This document shows positions 50,205-59,386 of a stretch of 64,000 nucleotides of DNA, in pieces. The translations under genes were made by a program, and so were the position numbers. The notes below the pieces were generated by a model. The model saw only the letters and a program-made list of their open reading frames with translations, had not been told where the DNA came from and did no database searches. The stretch is from Chitinophaga niabensis (GTDB lineage: Bacteria; Bacteroidota; Bacteroidia; Chitinophagales; Chitinophagaceae): assembly GCF_900129465.1 (NCBI RefSeq), contig NZ_FSRA01000001.1:186001-250000 (forward strand), in the 5' to 3' direction. How positions within the stretch are numbered: the stretch's first letter is position 1; each line of letters opens with the position of its first letter.

Positions 50205-50666
50205 TTATTTATACTGACCGGGTTGGTAGCCTCCCGGAATTACCCTGAAGGCAATATTAATGCGGTTGTAAGTATTGATGGTAGTAACTGCCAGTGTGAG
50301 GTCTACCAGTTCTTCTTCTGAAAATTGCTTGCGTACATAATAATACACTTCATCGGATACCTGGTCTTTAAGTGTTGTAACGGCTTCTGCCCAGGCGAGC
50401 GCGGCACATTCCCTTTCTGAAAAATAAGGGGTTTCTCTCCATGCGCTGAGGCCATACAAACGTTGTTCTGTTTCTCCTGCAGCGCGGAGATCTTTGGAGT
50501 GCATATCAAGACAGTAAGCGCAGCCATTGATCTGAGATACCCTGAAGTAGATCAGGTGAAAAATGGATTGCTCTACGATTGACTTGTTTAAATAGCCGCC
50601 GATACCATATAAGGATTTCATCGCTGCCTGTCCTTTTTCAAATGCATTAATCCTCTGTTCCATCAT
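50205..50666 (-). CDS. AhpD-like carboxymuconolactone decarboxylase-family protein
   Basis: The 153-residue protein has the CAYCLDMHSKDLRAAGE motif (CxxC with the downstream His) of AhpD-like alkylhydroperoxidases, within INGCAYCLDMH at about residues 50-60. It heads the ECF42 operon behind promoter 2. With the other AhpD-like protein and the DGPF protein, the locus looks like a response to oxidative or chemical stress; this is inference. Confidence 0.9.
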   Translation of the reverse strand: MMEQRINAFEKGQAAMKSLYGIGGYLNKSIVEQSIFHLIYFRVSQINGCAYCLDMHSKDLRAAGETEQRLYGLSAWRETPYFSERECAALAWAEAVTTLKDQVSDEVYYYVRKQFSEEELVDLTLAVTTINTYNRINIAFRVIPGGYQPGQYK

Positions 50667-50692
50667 TATTAGTTTTTAATTTCCTTAATAAG

Positions 50693-50716
50693 GATCGGAC
50701 GGACAGAAATTGGACA
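50693..50716 (-). promoter_or_regulatory. Candidate ECF42 promoter 2
   Basis: On the minus strand TGTCCA (50716-50711), a 13-nt spacer and CGATC (50697-50693) lie 27 bp before the start of the operon's first gene. Flanking bases, including a GGGAATATTTTTTA block on the plus strand at its right, also match promoter 1. Confidence 0.65.
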
Positions 50717-50749
50717 GGTTGGGGAATATTTTTTATAAAATGCTGTAGA

Positions 50750-51628
50750 TCAGCCTAGTGCCTTTCTAACCTTTTCTACAAATACCGGTACTTTAACCCT
50801 TGGATCTCCTGCTCCCAGGGTTTCAATGGGCAGGTAGCCCTGGTAACCGGAGGCTTTAACAGCATTGATAATTTTGTTAAGGTCTGCAGGTTGTTCCACG
50901 CCATTGATAAATACGTTCTCTTTCAGTTGCCAGTTGATGGCATACCTGGCGGTATCTGCAATTTGCTGGTAAGGGTCGCCTGTTCTATAACTGCCGGTGT
51001 CCAGGATGATCCCGAACCATTCAGAATCCACCATTTTGCTGATCTGGTGTACATGGTCTGCTGTTTTGATGAAGTCGTTATGGTTCTGAATGCCCACCAT
51101 CACCCCATGTTTTTGGCCATGCGCAATACAGGCTTTTACATCTTCCATCATATAGGCAGCCACTTCCTTCCAGTTGTTAGTTTCCAGTGTGCCTGAAAAG
51201 ATCCTGATCACTGGTGCCCCCAGTTTGGCCGCGCATTCGATCCAGTCTTTCACCAGCTGAACATCCGCCAGCCGTTTTTGTTTGTCTGGGTTGGTAAAAT
51301 CCGTCCGTACGCCGGTACCGCTGATATCCAGTCCCAGCCGGAACGCTTTCCGTTTGATATGATAGATGTATTCATCTTTCGGAACAGCGGGGTATCCGGG
51401 GAAATAATAACCTGTAATATCTACGGCCTGGATAGGAGTGCCTGCGCAAAATTCCAGCATATCGTCCAGGCTCATACTGCCATCGCGTAAGGGAGTATTG
51501 AAGGAATAAGCATTCAGGCTGATCTTGAGCCTTGATCTCACAGGAGCAGGGGCGCCGTGTAAGCTCTTAGGGGTAACGGCCAATGCCGGAACAGCCATCA
51601 GTGTTCTCAGAAAGGAACTGCGTTTCAT
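50750..51628 (-). CDS. Sugar phosphate isomerase/epimerase-type TIM barrel, exported
   Basis: The 292-residue protein has a signal-like N-terminus (MKRSSFLRTLMAVPALAVTP) and an AP endonuclease 2-type TIM barrel: LDDMLEFCAGTPIQAVDITGYYF, GVMVGIQNHNDF (metal ligands Gln/Asn-His), FGIILDTGSYRTGDP and YLPIETLGAGDP (terminal Glu). The family isomerises or epimerises sugars or inositols with a divalent metal. The exact substrate is unknown. No partner gene is adjacent. Confidence 0.85.
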   Translation of the reverse strand: MKRSSFLRTLMAVPALAVTPKSLHGAPAPVRSRLKISLNAYSFNTPLRDGSMSLDDMLEFCAGTPIQAVDITGYYFPGYPAVPKDEYIYHIKRKAFRLGLDISGTGVRTDFTNPDKQKRLADVQLVKDWIECAAKLGAPVIRIFSGTLETNNWKEVAAYMMEDVKACIAHGQKHGVMVGIQNHNDFIKTADHVHQISKMVDSEWFGIILDTGSYRTGDPYQQIADTARYAINWQLKENVFINGVEQPADLNKIINAVKASGYQGYLPIETLGAGDPRVKVPVFVEKVRKALG

Positions 51629-51802
51629 AACGGGGAATTTTGTGACCTAATTTACTAAATTCTACAATTTGGGGAAGTAAAGCCGCGGGCTTTTCGTATG
51701 ATGATTGGATGTATATGGAAGAAAAGCTTTGATGATCATTGATTTACCTGTTGTTTTGCTGCACAGGCATATTTCTTGCGCATATATTCGAAAATACCAT
51801 CT

Positions 51803-52090
51803 ATGGAGCAAATGAGAATAAACCCGGTTGATCAGGTATTCATTGATTATGAATCCGAAACTATTTCACCCTATGTGTATACTTTCAGGCCTGTGGTGTA
51901 TGAAGATGGAAATGCTTACTGCTGTATTTTAGGTCCGGACCGGGAAGCCGGTGTATTTGGAAGTGGTACCACCCCAAAGGATGCCATGGAAGATTGGGAG
52001 AAACATGTGCAGGAATTGATCGCCGGCCCAAAAAGGAACAGCAGTACTGCTCAATTTATAATTGATAATTTCAAACGTTTTTTAAGATAG
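51803..52090 (+). CDS. Small hypothetical protein, HicB-like fold possible
   Basis: The 95-residue protein has YVYTFRPVVYEDGNAYCCILGPDREAGVFGSGTTPKDAMEDWEKHVQELI, which resembles the degenerate RNase H-like fold of HicB antitoxins (a beta strand pair, then a G-x-T-x-x-x-A-x-x-x-W helix). No HicA toxin is adjacent, so a toxin-antitoxin role is not supported. ATG at 51803 is chosen over a TTG at 51776. A terminator follows at 52113-52146. Confidence 0.6.
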   Translation: MEQMRINPVDQVFIDYESETISPYVYTFRPVVYEDGNAYCCILGPDREAGVFGSGTTPKDAMEDWEKHVQELIAGPKRNSSTAQFIIDNFKRFLR

Positions 52091-52112
52091 AGGATCCAAC
52101 AACGACAGTAAC

Positions 52113-52146
52113 GGGTTACAGCCAGAAATGCTGTAACCCTTTTTTT
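52113..52146. terminator. Bidirectional terminator
   Basis: A 10-bp perfect stem (GGGTTACAGC at 52113-52122 with GCTGTAACCC at 52130-52139) with a 7-nt loop is followed by T7. It sits between the HicB-like gene and the convergent TlpA-like gene. Confidence 0.9.
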
Positions 52147-53371
52147 ATTTTTTCAAAGCCGCTTCCAGTTGTGGTTGTAATAATTCCGGGTAACCGGAAG
52201 GTGCTTCATCGAAAATTAATCCGTCCTTCCCGATGATATAAACAGTGGGATATCCATCTACGTTATAATCTTTGAGCACAGGATGATAACGGCCTTTGTT
52301 ATTCGTGTACAGATGTTCTGCCTGTACTTCGCCCTTTGCTTTCATCCAGACTCCTTTTTCATCAATGGACACGCAAAGGAATACCAGGTCCTTATTCCCT
52401 GCATATTGTGCCTTTAAAGGTTTCAACCGCTCGAACATTTGCTGGCAGGGTACGCAGGAGGCAAACCAGAAATCGATGAATACTACCTTCCCTTTAAAAT
52501 CCTGGAGTGTTACCTTTTCTCCTTTATCATTTTCAAGTGAGAAATCAGGCGCTGTCATCCCTTTTTTGAATTTCCTTTCAGCAGCTACTTTCTTTAAGAT
52601 ATATTGCCTGTAGGTATCATCCTCTAAAACTGCATTCACCAGTGAATCTGAGGGCTGTTTGACATCATACCGCAGAGCGAGGGTAAGCACTGGCTGCCGG
52701 AGCTTAGGAGGCAGTACCCGGGAGATGGTATCTAATCTTGCGATAGGATCTATACCTGCGTAATGCTGTGAAAGGATATTATACACATCGTTCACATAGT
52801 TGAAAGAAGTATAGAAGTTATCCTTATAAGGAGATAGTACGCCGGTAGTAAAGTATTTGTTGGATTGCAGCATGCCTGTAAAATGCGCATACAGGAGGTG
52901 GTAGCTGTCATTGTTCATGGTATTGCGCAGGCTGCCCAGTTGTTGATAGGTGGCTTTTGCGATACTATCCACACCTGCATTATTCCTTATTTCCTTTTTT
53001 AAGGTAGCGAAACGCTGGTAGAATATACTCTTTTCAGAACCTTTTCCGGTGATCTGCAGTGTGCCGTTCTTATCCTCAAAATCGTACCGGATAGTAATAT
53101 CGTCTCCGGGTTGCAATAAACCGTGGGTGTAGTTCTTATCGTCGGATAAAGCAAAGTATACAGCCTTTGGAATGTAGAGGTTTGTTTTGAATTGTCCGTT
53201 CACTACGGCAATCCTGAAGGGTTGCATATTACCTGTTACCTGATCGTGCAGGAGTACAAGGGTGATAGTGTCTTTGGTGAGATTTTTTATCTCTCCATGT
53301 ACCATGGCATACTGGGCAGCGGCAGGTAGTATCCCGTATAACGCCAGCAGGAAGGTGAGGATTATTTTCAT
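52145..53371 (-). CDS. TlpA-like thiol-disulfide protein with DUF4369-type N-terminus
   Basis: The 408-residue protein has a signal peptide (LLALYGILPAAAQYA), a DUF4369-like N-terminal domain (GEIKNLTKDTITLVLLHDQ), a helical middle part, and a C-terminal thioredoxin fold (residues about 270-408) with the CVPC active site in IDFWFASCVPCQQMF. It likely reduces disulfides or assists cytochrome maturation in the periplasm. Such AhpC/TSA-type lipoprotein relatives are abundant in this phylum. It starts 71 bp after the small gene at 53443. Confidence 0.88.
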   Translation of the reverse strand: MKIILTFLLALYGILPAAAQYAMVHGEIKNLTKDTITLVLLHDQVTGNMQPFRIAVVNGQFKTNLYIPKAVYFALSDDKNYTHGLLQPGDDITIRYDFEDKNGTLQITGKGSEKSIFYQRFATLKKEIRNNAGVDSIAKATYQQLGSLRNTMNNDSYHLLYAHFTGMLQSNKYFTTGVLSPYKDNFYTSFNYVNDVYNILSQHYAGIDPIARLDTISRVLPPKLRQPVLTLALRYDVKQPSDSLVNAVLEDDTYRQYILKKVAAERKFKKGMTAPDFSLENDKGEKVTLQDFKGKVVFIDFWFASCVPCQQMFERLKPLKAQYAGNKDLVFLCVSIDEKGVWMKAKGEVQAEHLYTNNKGRYHPVLKDYNVDGYPTVYIIGKDGLIFDEAPSGYPELLQPQLEAALKK

Positions 53372-53442
53372 GGGTATGAAAATAGGATATTTCGCTGCTG
53401 TAAAAAGCGATATGGGATGAAAGCGCTGAATAATGGGATGAA

Positions 53443-53700
53443 TTATTCTTCGAGCTGATCTTTGATCCCCTTCCAGATGGTGCGGGCAATCTGTTCACCT
53501 TTTACGGTCTTGATCCGTTCATCCATGTGAAGGTTGCCGTTCACATCAAATTCCATTTCATCCGGAATAAATTCATCCAGCTTAGCGGCGTCTTTTTCAT
53601 GGATCACCTGGTAAGTGGTGATATGGCCCTTTTTATTGACTGTAATACCCAGCTTGTAGGGCTTATTGTCTATGTAAACAGTGATGATCCTTTTTTCCAT
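53443..53700 (-). CDS. Small hypothetical protein
   Basis: The 85-residue product (starting MEKRIITVYIDNKPYKLGI) is charged, mixed alpha/beta and has no signal peptide. It starts 19 bp after the 727-residue gene and lies in the same direction, so the two are probably cotranscribed. No family was recognised. Confidence 0.6.
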   Translation of the reverse strand: MEKRIITVYIDNKPYKLGITVNKKGHITTYQVIHEKDAAKLDEFIPDEMEFDVNGNLHMDERIKTVKGEQIARTIWKGIKDQLEE

Positions 53701-53719
53701 ATGGTTACTGCTGCAATTG

Positions 53720-55903
53720 CTATGCCCAACTGATCCTTACCTGCTGATTCCCTTTGAGCAGGTATTGGATATGCCCGTTTTTAATTCCCTTTCCTTTGAT
53801 GCTTTTGCCATCTGCGGTTACTGAAAATGAGGGTAGTTTGGCTTCACCGCTTTTTACAAGCACCATTTTGCATTCCAGCCGTTCATCGCCTGATAAGGTA
53901 AAAGAGATGGCGCTGCCTTTCCTGGCTTTAAAACCGGATGCGGGATAATCCACATACACCATAAATTCTTCACCCGGAACCAGGAGGTAATGACGGGGGA
54001 GTATACCAAAGGCATTTCCCGCCCCATATACTTCCTGGCCCACTGATCCGCTTTTCTCCCAGCCATCATGAAGGTCTTCCAGGGCAATCCATAATTTAGG
54101 GTCCAGTTCGCCTATCTTGGGTTTCTCTTCCAGCATTTCTTTGGGTAGTACGGTCGGATAATAATACATAGCCCTGTCTACCAGGTAACGGATATATTCC
54201 GTGATCAGGAGCCGTACAGATGGAAGTATGTCTTCTCCTTCCGCATGTTTGAGATAATCATGGAAAGCACAGAAAACTTCCTGTTCTTCGTAAACAGCAG
54301 TATAAGGGGCATCATTCAATGGAAAAAGGGCAAAGAAAGCGGGGAAATGTTTACCATAACCATAGTTGCAATCCCACAACTGCACGTTTTTAAAAATGCC
54401 TGCAAGGCACAGGTAACTCAGTTCAAGATAAAGTTCCTTCCTGGTGATCTTATATAAACGGAGTAAAGCACCTGAAGCAAAGGCGGTATTGTTGGCTTGG
54501 TAAAACATTTCAAATCCAAGGCCTTCCAGTGTTTTAGCTGCTCTTTCCGCTTCATTAAGATATCTTTTTTCCTTTGTCAGCTCCCAGGCCTGCAGCATCA
54601 CATGGGTATACAATCCTGCTACATCTTTTTCGCCTCCTTTGCCGGGAGATGTTTCCGCTTTGATCACTTCCAGCGTATCCATTTTATAGAATACAGGCCA
54701 GCGGTAATTAAAATGATGTGCTACTTTGATCGAGAAGTCCAGGGAGTCCAGAAAGAGCTTTTCTGCTCTTTTATCTCCTTTTAAAGCCAGCCGGCTGAGA
54801 TTGAGGAGAGGCTGATGCAGGTACCAGGAGTCCATTACCTTTGGCTTCTTTTGTTCTTCCTCTTCTTTCAGTTTATCTTCTGCTGCAGGTAGCCAGCGCA
54901 TGATAGAGCCGATCTTTTCATCATAGAAAGTGGGCAGATTTGCTTTAATGTCTTTTATTACTTCAGGCGTTGATCTGCTCCAATCTGCATAATCCTGTAA
55001 AGGCAGTAATACTGCCAGTTGCACCATGATCTCCGGCGGAGTGGTATAATCACTTACATATGCATTGAAATATCTGTGTCCTGCTACCTGGGCCCAGCAG
55101 GCAGGGCTGTCAATGAGGTCTTTCAATCCCTTTTGCAGGATCTCCGGCCATTCTTTATAAGTTGTGGGGGGCAGTGGCAGATGCAGGTAAACGGCTGCCA
55201 GCAGGTTGAGGTACTGACGGATAGTGGTGGCTTCATCTGTGGGTACTTCTTCATCAAAGATCACAAAGGCATCGGAAATGATCACTTCTTTTCCGGCTTT
55301 CAGGAATTTATCTTTGGATGGCGGCAGGGAGAAGCCCATTTCCGGCCAGTTGCCACCCACAACATTGGCACAGGATGTTTCCGTTTGTTCACAGTATTTT
55401 GCCAACGCCGTGAGGTTTTGGAAATAAAGAAAGGAGCCTGACCTTGGTTTATGCATACTGCTGTAAATGAGGCCAGACCTTGTACCTTCCTGGCTCACGT
55501 GGATCTTTCCTGCCGTATGTTCTGCGTTATTATCATTCCCGGGGATCAGTATGTCCTTTGGCCAGAATGGAATGATCAGGTCTTTGGCTGGTTTGAACGA
55601 AGTGGTGTACCTTAAAACGGGTTCGTTGTTCAGACTAATCTTTATATGGTAAGAACCTATATCACTATTCAACAGGAAACTGCTGTCAGTTGCTTTTTTT
55701 ACTGTCAATGCAGAGCCGGGCGAAAAGGCTGCGCGAAAAGCAGTTCTTCCTCCTTTGGGCCAGTACGCGACAATCCACAAGGAATCTGCCGAACAAAAAA
55801 CTTTGAAAGAAATGCCTCCTGCATCCTTGCAATAAATAGCATTTAAATTATCATTAGCCAGCTGGGCACTGGCGGATACAGCCCAGAGAGATATTCCATG
55901 CAT
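53720..55903 (-). CDS. Large secreted protein of unknown function, toroid-like
   Basis: The 727-residue protein has a short signal-like N-terminus (MHGISLWAVSASAQLAND; a stop lies just upstream in frame). Residues 30-230 look beta-rich; residues 240-610 are helical, with the look of alpha/alpha-toroid enzymes or lyases (ETSPGKGGEKDVAGLYTHVMLQAWELTKEKRYLNEAERAAKTLEGLG). Residues 640-727 look like a small beta domain (FMVYVDYPASGFKARKGSAISFTLSG). Helical regions resemble six-hairpin glycosidases or polysaccharide lyases, but no catalytic motif was identified. Function is unknown. Confidence 0.65.
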   Translation of the reverse strand: MHGISLWAVSASAQLANDNLNAIYCKDAGGISFKVFCSADSLWIVAYWPKGGRTAFRAAFSPGSALTVKKATDSSFLLNSDIGSYHIKISLNNEPVLRYTTSFKPAKDLIIPFWPKDILIPGNDNNAEHTAGKIHVSQEGTRSGLIYSSMHKPRSGSFLYFQNLTALAKYCEQTETSCANVVGGNWPEMGFSLPPSKDKFLKAGKEVIISDAFVIFDEEVPTDEATTIRQYLNLLAAVYLHLPLPPTTYKEWPEILQKGLKDLIDSPACWAQVAGHRYFNAYVSDYTTPPEIMVQLAVLLPLQDYADWSRSTPEVIKDIKANLPTFYDEKIGSIMRWLPAAEDKLKEEEEQKKPKVMDSWYLHQPLLNLSRLALKGDKRAEKLFLDSLDFSIKVAHHFNYRWPVFYKMDTLEVIKAETSPGKGGEKDVAGLYTHVMLQAWELTKEKRYLNEAERAAKTLEGLGFEMFYQANNTAFASGALLRLYKITRKELYLELSYLCLAGIFKNVQLWDCNYGYGKHFPAFFALFPLNDAPYTAVYEEQEVFCAFHDYLKHAEGEDILPSVRLLITEYIRYLVDRAMYYYPTVLPKEMLEEKPKIGELDPKLWIALEDLHDGWEKSGSVGQEVYGAGNAFGILPRHYLLVPGEEFMVYVDYPASGFKARKGSAISFTLSGDERLECKMVLVKSGEAKLPSFSVTADGKSIKGKGIKNGHIQYLLKGNQQVRISWA

Positions 55904-56001
55904 AACTTTTTAGAAATAAAAAATATGCCAGCAACTATCCGGGGAGCATTGTCCACAGGATTATAGCTGTTATGCAGGCATATAATTTGAAGTGTGTAGG
56001 T

Positions 56002-56745
56002 ATGGAAAATGCAAACACACTACAAGGGAAAACCGCGCTTATCACAGGCGGCACAACAGGCATAGGAAGGGCCACCCTGCATCTGCTGGTATCAAAAGGT
56101 ATGAAGGTGCTTTTCTTTGGTACGGATGAAACACACCTGGATGATACGATGAATGAAATAAAAGAAAAAGGCTTTGAAGAACAGGTGATGGGATTCATTG
56201 CAGATGTATCTGCCAAAGAAAATGTGGACTTTATATTCCAGCATGTGGATAGCTATCTGGGCAAACTGGACTTCCTGATCAACAATGCCGCGCTGAGTGC
56301 GGAAGGCCTTATGGATACTTCTTATGAGGATATGGCCTATGTTGTTAATGTGAATATGCTGGGATATCTTTCCTGTGCGCAGGAAGCTGCTAAAAGGATG
56401 AAGAACAACGGTAGCGGGCATATCATTAATATCGGTTCCATGAGTGCAGTTACCAAAGCCGGAGATAGTACCGTGTATGTGGCTACCAAGTCCGGCATTC
56501 AGGGTTTTTCGGAATCCCTTCGTAAAGAACTGAATCCATCAGGCATTAAAGTAACATTGCTGGAGCCCGGTGCTGTTGGAACGGATATGCAGCCTTACAC
56601 GCCTGAAGAGCAAAGGGAAAAGGAAGAAAAACTGGAAATGCTTACAGCAGAAGATATTGCGGAATCTGTACTTTATATTCTCTCTCAACCTAAACGTTGT
56701 GATGTAGTGGAATTAAAGATCCGTCCTCATAAGCAGATCATCTGA
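56002..56745 (+). CDS. Short-chain dehydrogenase/reductase
   Basis: The 247-residue SDR has the NAD(P)-binding TGGTTGIGRAT motif (about residue 15), DFLINNAALSAEG, the catalytic Ser in HIINIGSMSAV, and Tyr-Lys in STVYVATKSGIQGF. A downstream LEPGAVGTDM loop completes the fold. It reduces or oxidises an alcohol or ketone with NADP(H) or NAD(H); the substrate is unknown. The ATG at 56002 gives the normal start; the ATG at 55972 would add 10 residues. Confidence 0.93.
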   Translation: MENANTLQGKTALITGGTTGIGRATLHLLVSKGMKVLFFGTDETHLDDTMNEIKEKGFEEQVMGFIADVSAKENVDFIFQHVDSYLGKLDFLINNAALSAEGLMDTSYEDMAYVVNVNMLGYLSCAQEAAKRMKNNGSGHIINIGSMSAVTKAGDSTVYVATKSGIQGFSESLRKELNPSGIKVTLLEPGAVGTDMQPYTPEEQREKEEKLEMLTAEDIAESVLYILSQPKRCDVVELKIRPHKQII

Positions 56746-56875
56746 TCCGTAAGCGGACAATGCCTGTAACAAAAACGGACATGATCAGTTTAATTTTACA
56801 GGTTAAAGTATTGAAAATCAGCAGTAAGGTAAATTGGCATACTTTTCCCGGCAGGATAGCAAATCCCTCAGCCGC

Positions 56876-59302
56876 ATGATTAAAAACTATGTCAAGATTG
56901 CCTGGCGCAGTCTTATCAACAACAAAGTTTCTTCATTGATCAATATTGGCGGGCTTGCCGTTGGTATTACCATCGTACTCTTTAATGGTCTCTGGGTTTG
57001 GGATGAACTATCCTTCAATAAGTATCACGAAAATTATGACCGTATTACTCAGGTGATCAGTAGCGGAACAGATCCTAAAGATGGCCCCTTCGTCAATAAT
57101 TCTTTGCCTTATCCCTTAGCCACCGCATTGGCGGAAGATTATAAAGACAACTTCTCACATATTGTAAGGGCATCCTGGGTGCAGGAGTATATCCTTTCGG
57201 CAGGTGAGGAGATCATATCCCGGAAAGGGCAGTTCATGGATGAAGGAGCGCCTGAGATGCTTAGCCTGAAAATGAAACAGGGCAGCAGGTCCGGGCTGAA
57301 TGATCCTTATTCCATTATGCTTTGTGAATCCGCCGCTAAAGCCTTATTCAGGGATGCTGATCCCGTTGGCCGGCTGGTGACGATGAATAATAAAACGCAG
57401 CTGAAAGTAACCGGTGTTTATGAAGACCTTCCCCTGAACTCACAATTTAAAGATGTTAAGTTCCTTTCTGCCTGGAAGCTCTGGGAGATGCAGAACGACT
57501 GGATCCAGAAACGTGCACTCAACGACTGGAATAACAATTTCATCAGGTTATACGCGGAGATCAAACCAGGGATGGACCTGGCAACCGTAAACAAAAACAT
57601 CAGCAATGCCATGCAGGAGAATATCCGTGGCATGGAGAAATTTAAGGCGCAGGTGGAACAAAAGGTCACAGTGTCTTTATATCCCATGAGCCGCTGGCAT
57701 TTATATCCTAACAATATAAGGTCTTCCGGTACCAGTCCCTTGCGGATGGTATGGCTGATCGGTATCATCGGCATTTTTGTGCTGCTGCTGGCCTGCATTA
57801 ATTTTATGAACCTGAGTACTGCCCGGTCAGCGAAAAGGGCCAGGGAAACAGGAATACGCAAGGCATTAGGTTCTATGCGCAAGCAATTGATCTTCCAGTT
57901 CTATAGTGAATCCTTCCTGGTGGTTACATTTTCTTTTATACTGGCCTGCCTGCTGGTGATCATTTTTCTGCCCGCATTCAACCACCTGGCTGCAAAAGAA
58001 ATGAAGATGTTATGGGGGAATATTTATTTCTGGCTGATCAGTTTCGGCTTCATATTTATTACCAGTTTACTGGCAGGAAGTTATCCTGCATTATACCTCT
58101 CATCTTTTAAACCCATCAAAGTATTAAAAGGAACTTACCAGGCCGGCCGCTTTGCTGTTATTCCAAGGAAAGCGCTGGTAGTAATGCAGTTCACTGTTTC
58201 GGTAGCTTTGGTCATATGTACGCTGGTGATCTACCGGCAGGTGAATTTTGCCAAGGACCGGCCGGTAGGATATACAAGGGAAGGACTGCTGATGATGGAA
58301 ATGAAATCAGCAGATTTTCGCGGAAAGTACGATGTACTCAGAACATCACTTTTAAATACCGGCATGGTAGCAGAAATGTCTGAATCCATGGGAGGCGTTA
58401 CAGAAGTGGTATCCTCCAATGAGGGGTTCGACTGGCTGGGCAGGGACGCTGCTAAAGATGAAAGTATGGGTACATTAGCTGTTACCCATGAATATGGCAA
58501 AACAGTGGGCTGGCAGTTTATTGCAGGGCGTGATTTTTCAAGAGAATTTGCCGGTGATTCTTCCGGTGTGGTGATCAATGAAGCGGCCGCACAATACATG
58601 GGGCTTACGCAGCCGGTGGGTGAAACCATTACCTGGAAATGGAGGGACAATGCACCGTATCCTTACAAGATATTAGGTGTGATCCGGAACGTGGTCATGG
58701 AATCTCCTTATAAACCGGTGAAGCCAACATTGTTCTTCGTGAAAGCACTGAATGGTAATGTAAACTGGATCAATATCAGGGTGAAACCAGGTGTTAGCAT
58801 GAGCCAGGGGCTTTCAAAGATAGAAGAGGTATTCAGAAAGCTCATCCCGTCAGCGCCTTTCGATTATAAGTTTGTGGATGAGGTATATGCCGCAAAGTTT
58901 GCTACAGAAGAACGTTTTGGTACATTGGTGGCTTTCTTTTCCATCCTGGCTATTTTTATTTCCTGCCTCGGGTTATTTGGTTTGTCTTCCTTCACCGCAG
59001 AGCAGCGCACAAAAGAGATCGGTGTCAGGAAAGTGCTGGGGGCTTCTGTATTGAATATATGGTACATGTTGTCCAAAGACTTCGCAATGCTGGTTATTAT
59101 TTCATTACTGGTGGCAATGCCGGTAGCTTATTACTTCATGCAGAACTGGCTGGATAATTTCCCTTACCGGGTAACATTATCCTGGTGGGTTTTTGCGGTT
59201 GCGGGGTTAGGGGCTATGCTCATAACGATCATGACCATTAGTGTGCAGAGCATTAAAGCTGCATTTATGAACCCGGTGAGAAGTTTAAAGGCAGATAGTT
59301 AA
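56876..59302 (+). CDS. MacB/FtsX-type ABC transporter permease
   Basis: The 808-residue protein is a double-length MacB-type permease with the N-terminal helix (KNYVKIAWRSLINNKVSSLINIGGLAVGI), a periplasmic core domain, three central FtsX helices (LIGIIGIFVLLLACINFMNLSTARSAKRARETGIRKALGS), a second periplasmic domain and a C-terminal FtsX helix set (FFSILAIFISCLGLFGLSSFTAEQRTKEIGVRKVLGA). It lacks an ATPase gene next door, as is common for Bacteroidota members of this family. Cargo may be a peptide or lipoprotein. ATG at 56876 is preferred over a TTG at 56834. Confidence 0.93.
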   Translation: MIKNYVKIAWRSLINNKVSSLINIGGLAVGITIVLFNGLWVWDELSFNKYHENYDRITQVISSGTDPKDGPFVNNSLPYPLATALAEDYKDNFSHIVRASWVQEYILSAGEEIISRKGQFMDEGAPEMLSLKMKQGSRSGLNDPYSIMLCESAAKALFRDADPVGRLVTMNNKTQLKVTGVYEDLPLNSQFKDVKFLSAWKLWEMQNDWIQKRALNDWNNNFIRLYAEIKPGMDLATVNKNISNAMQENIRGMEKFKAQVEQKVTVSLYPMSRWHLYPNNIRSSGTSPLRMVWLIGIIGIFVLLLACINFMNLSTARSAKRARETGIRKALGSMRKQLIFQFYSESFLVVTFSFILACLLVIIFLPAFNHLAAKEMKMLWGNIYFWLISFGFIFITSLLAGSYPALYLSSFKPIKVLKGTYQAGRFAVIPRKALVVMQFTVSVALVICTLVIYRQVNFAKDRPVGYTREGLLMMEMKSADFRGKYDVLRTSLLNTGMVAEMSESMGGVTEVVSSNEGFDWLGRDAAKDESMGTLAVTHEYGKTVGWQFIAGRDFSREFAGDSSGVVINEAAAQYMGLTQPVGETITWKWRDNAPYPYKILGVIRNVVMESPYKPVKPTLFFVKALNGNVNWINIRVKPGVSMSQGLSKIEEVFRKLIPSAPFDYKFVDEVYAAKFATEERFGTLVAFFSILAIFISCLGLFGLSSFTAEQRTKEIGVRKVLGASVLNIWYMLSKDFAMLVIISLLVAMPVAYYFMQNWLDNFPYRVTLSWWVFAVAGLGAMLITIMTISVQSIKAAFMNPVRSLKADS

Positions 59303-59386
59303 AAAGGTCCGAAATAGCAAATTACTCACCCGATCCTGCAAACGGATCATTCAGCAATACAACATTGAGGGGATTTTGGTAGTTTT

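Noticed and set aside
51803..52090. HicB antitoxin of a toxin-antitoxin pair
   Set aside because: The fold resemblance is weak and no HicA-like gene is adjacent.
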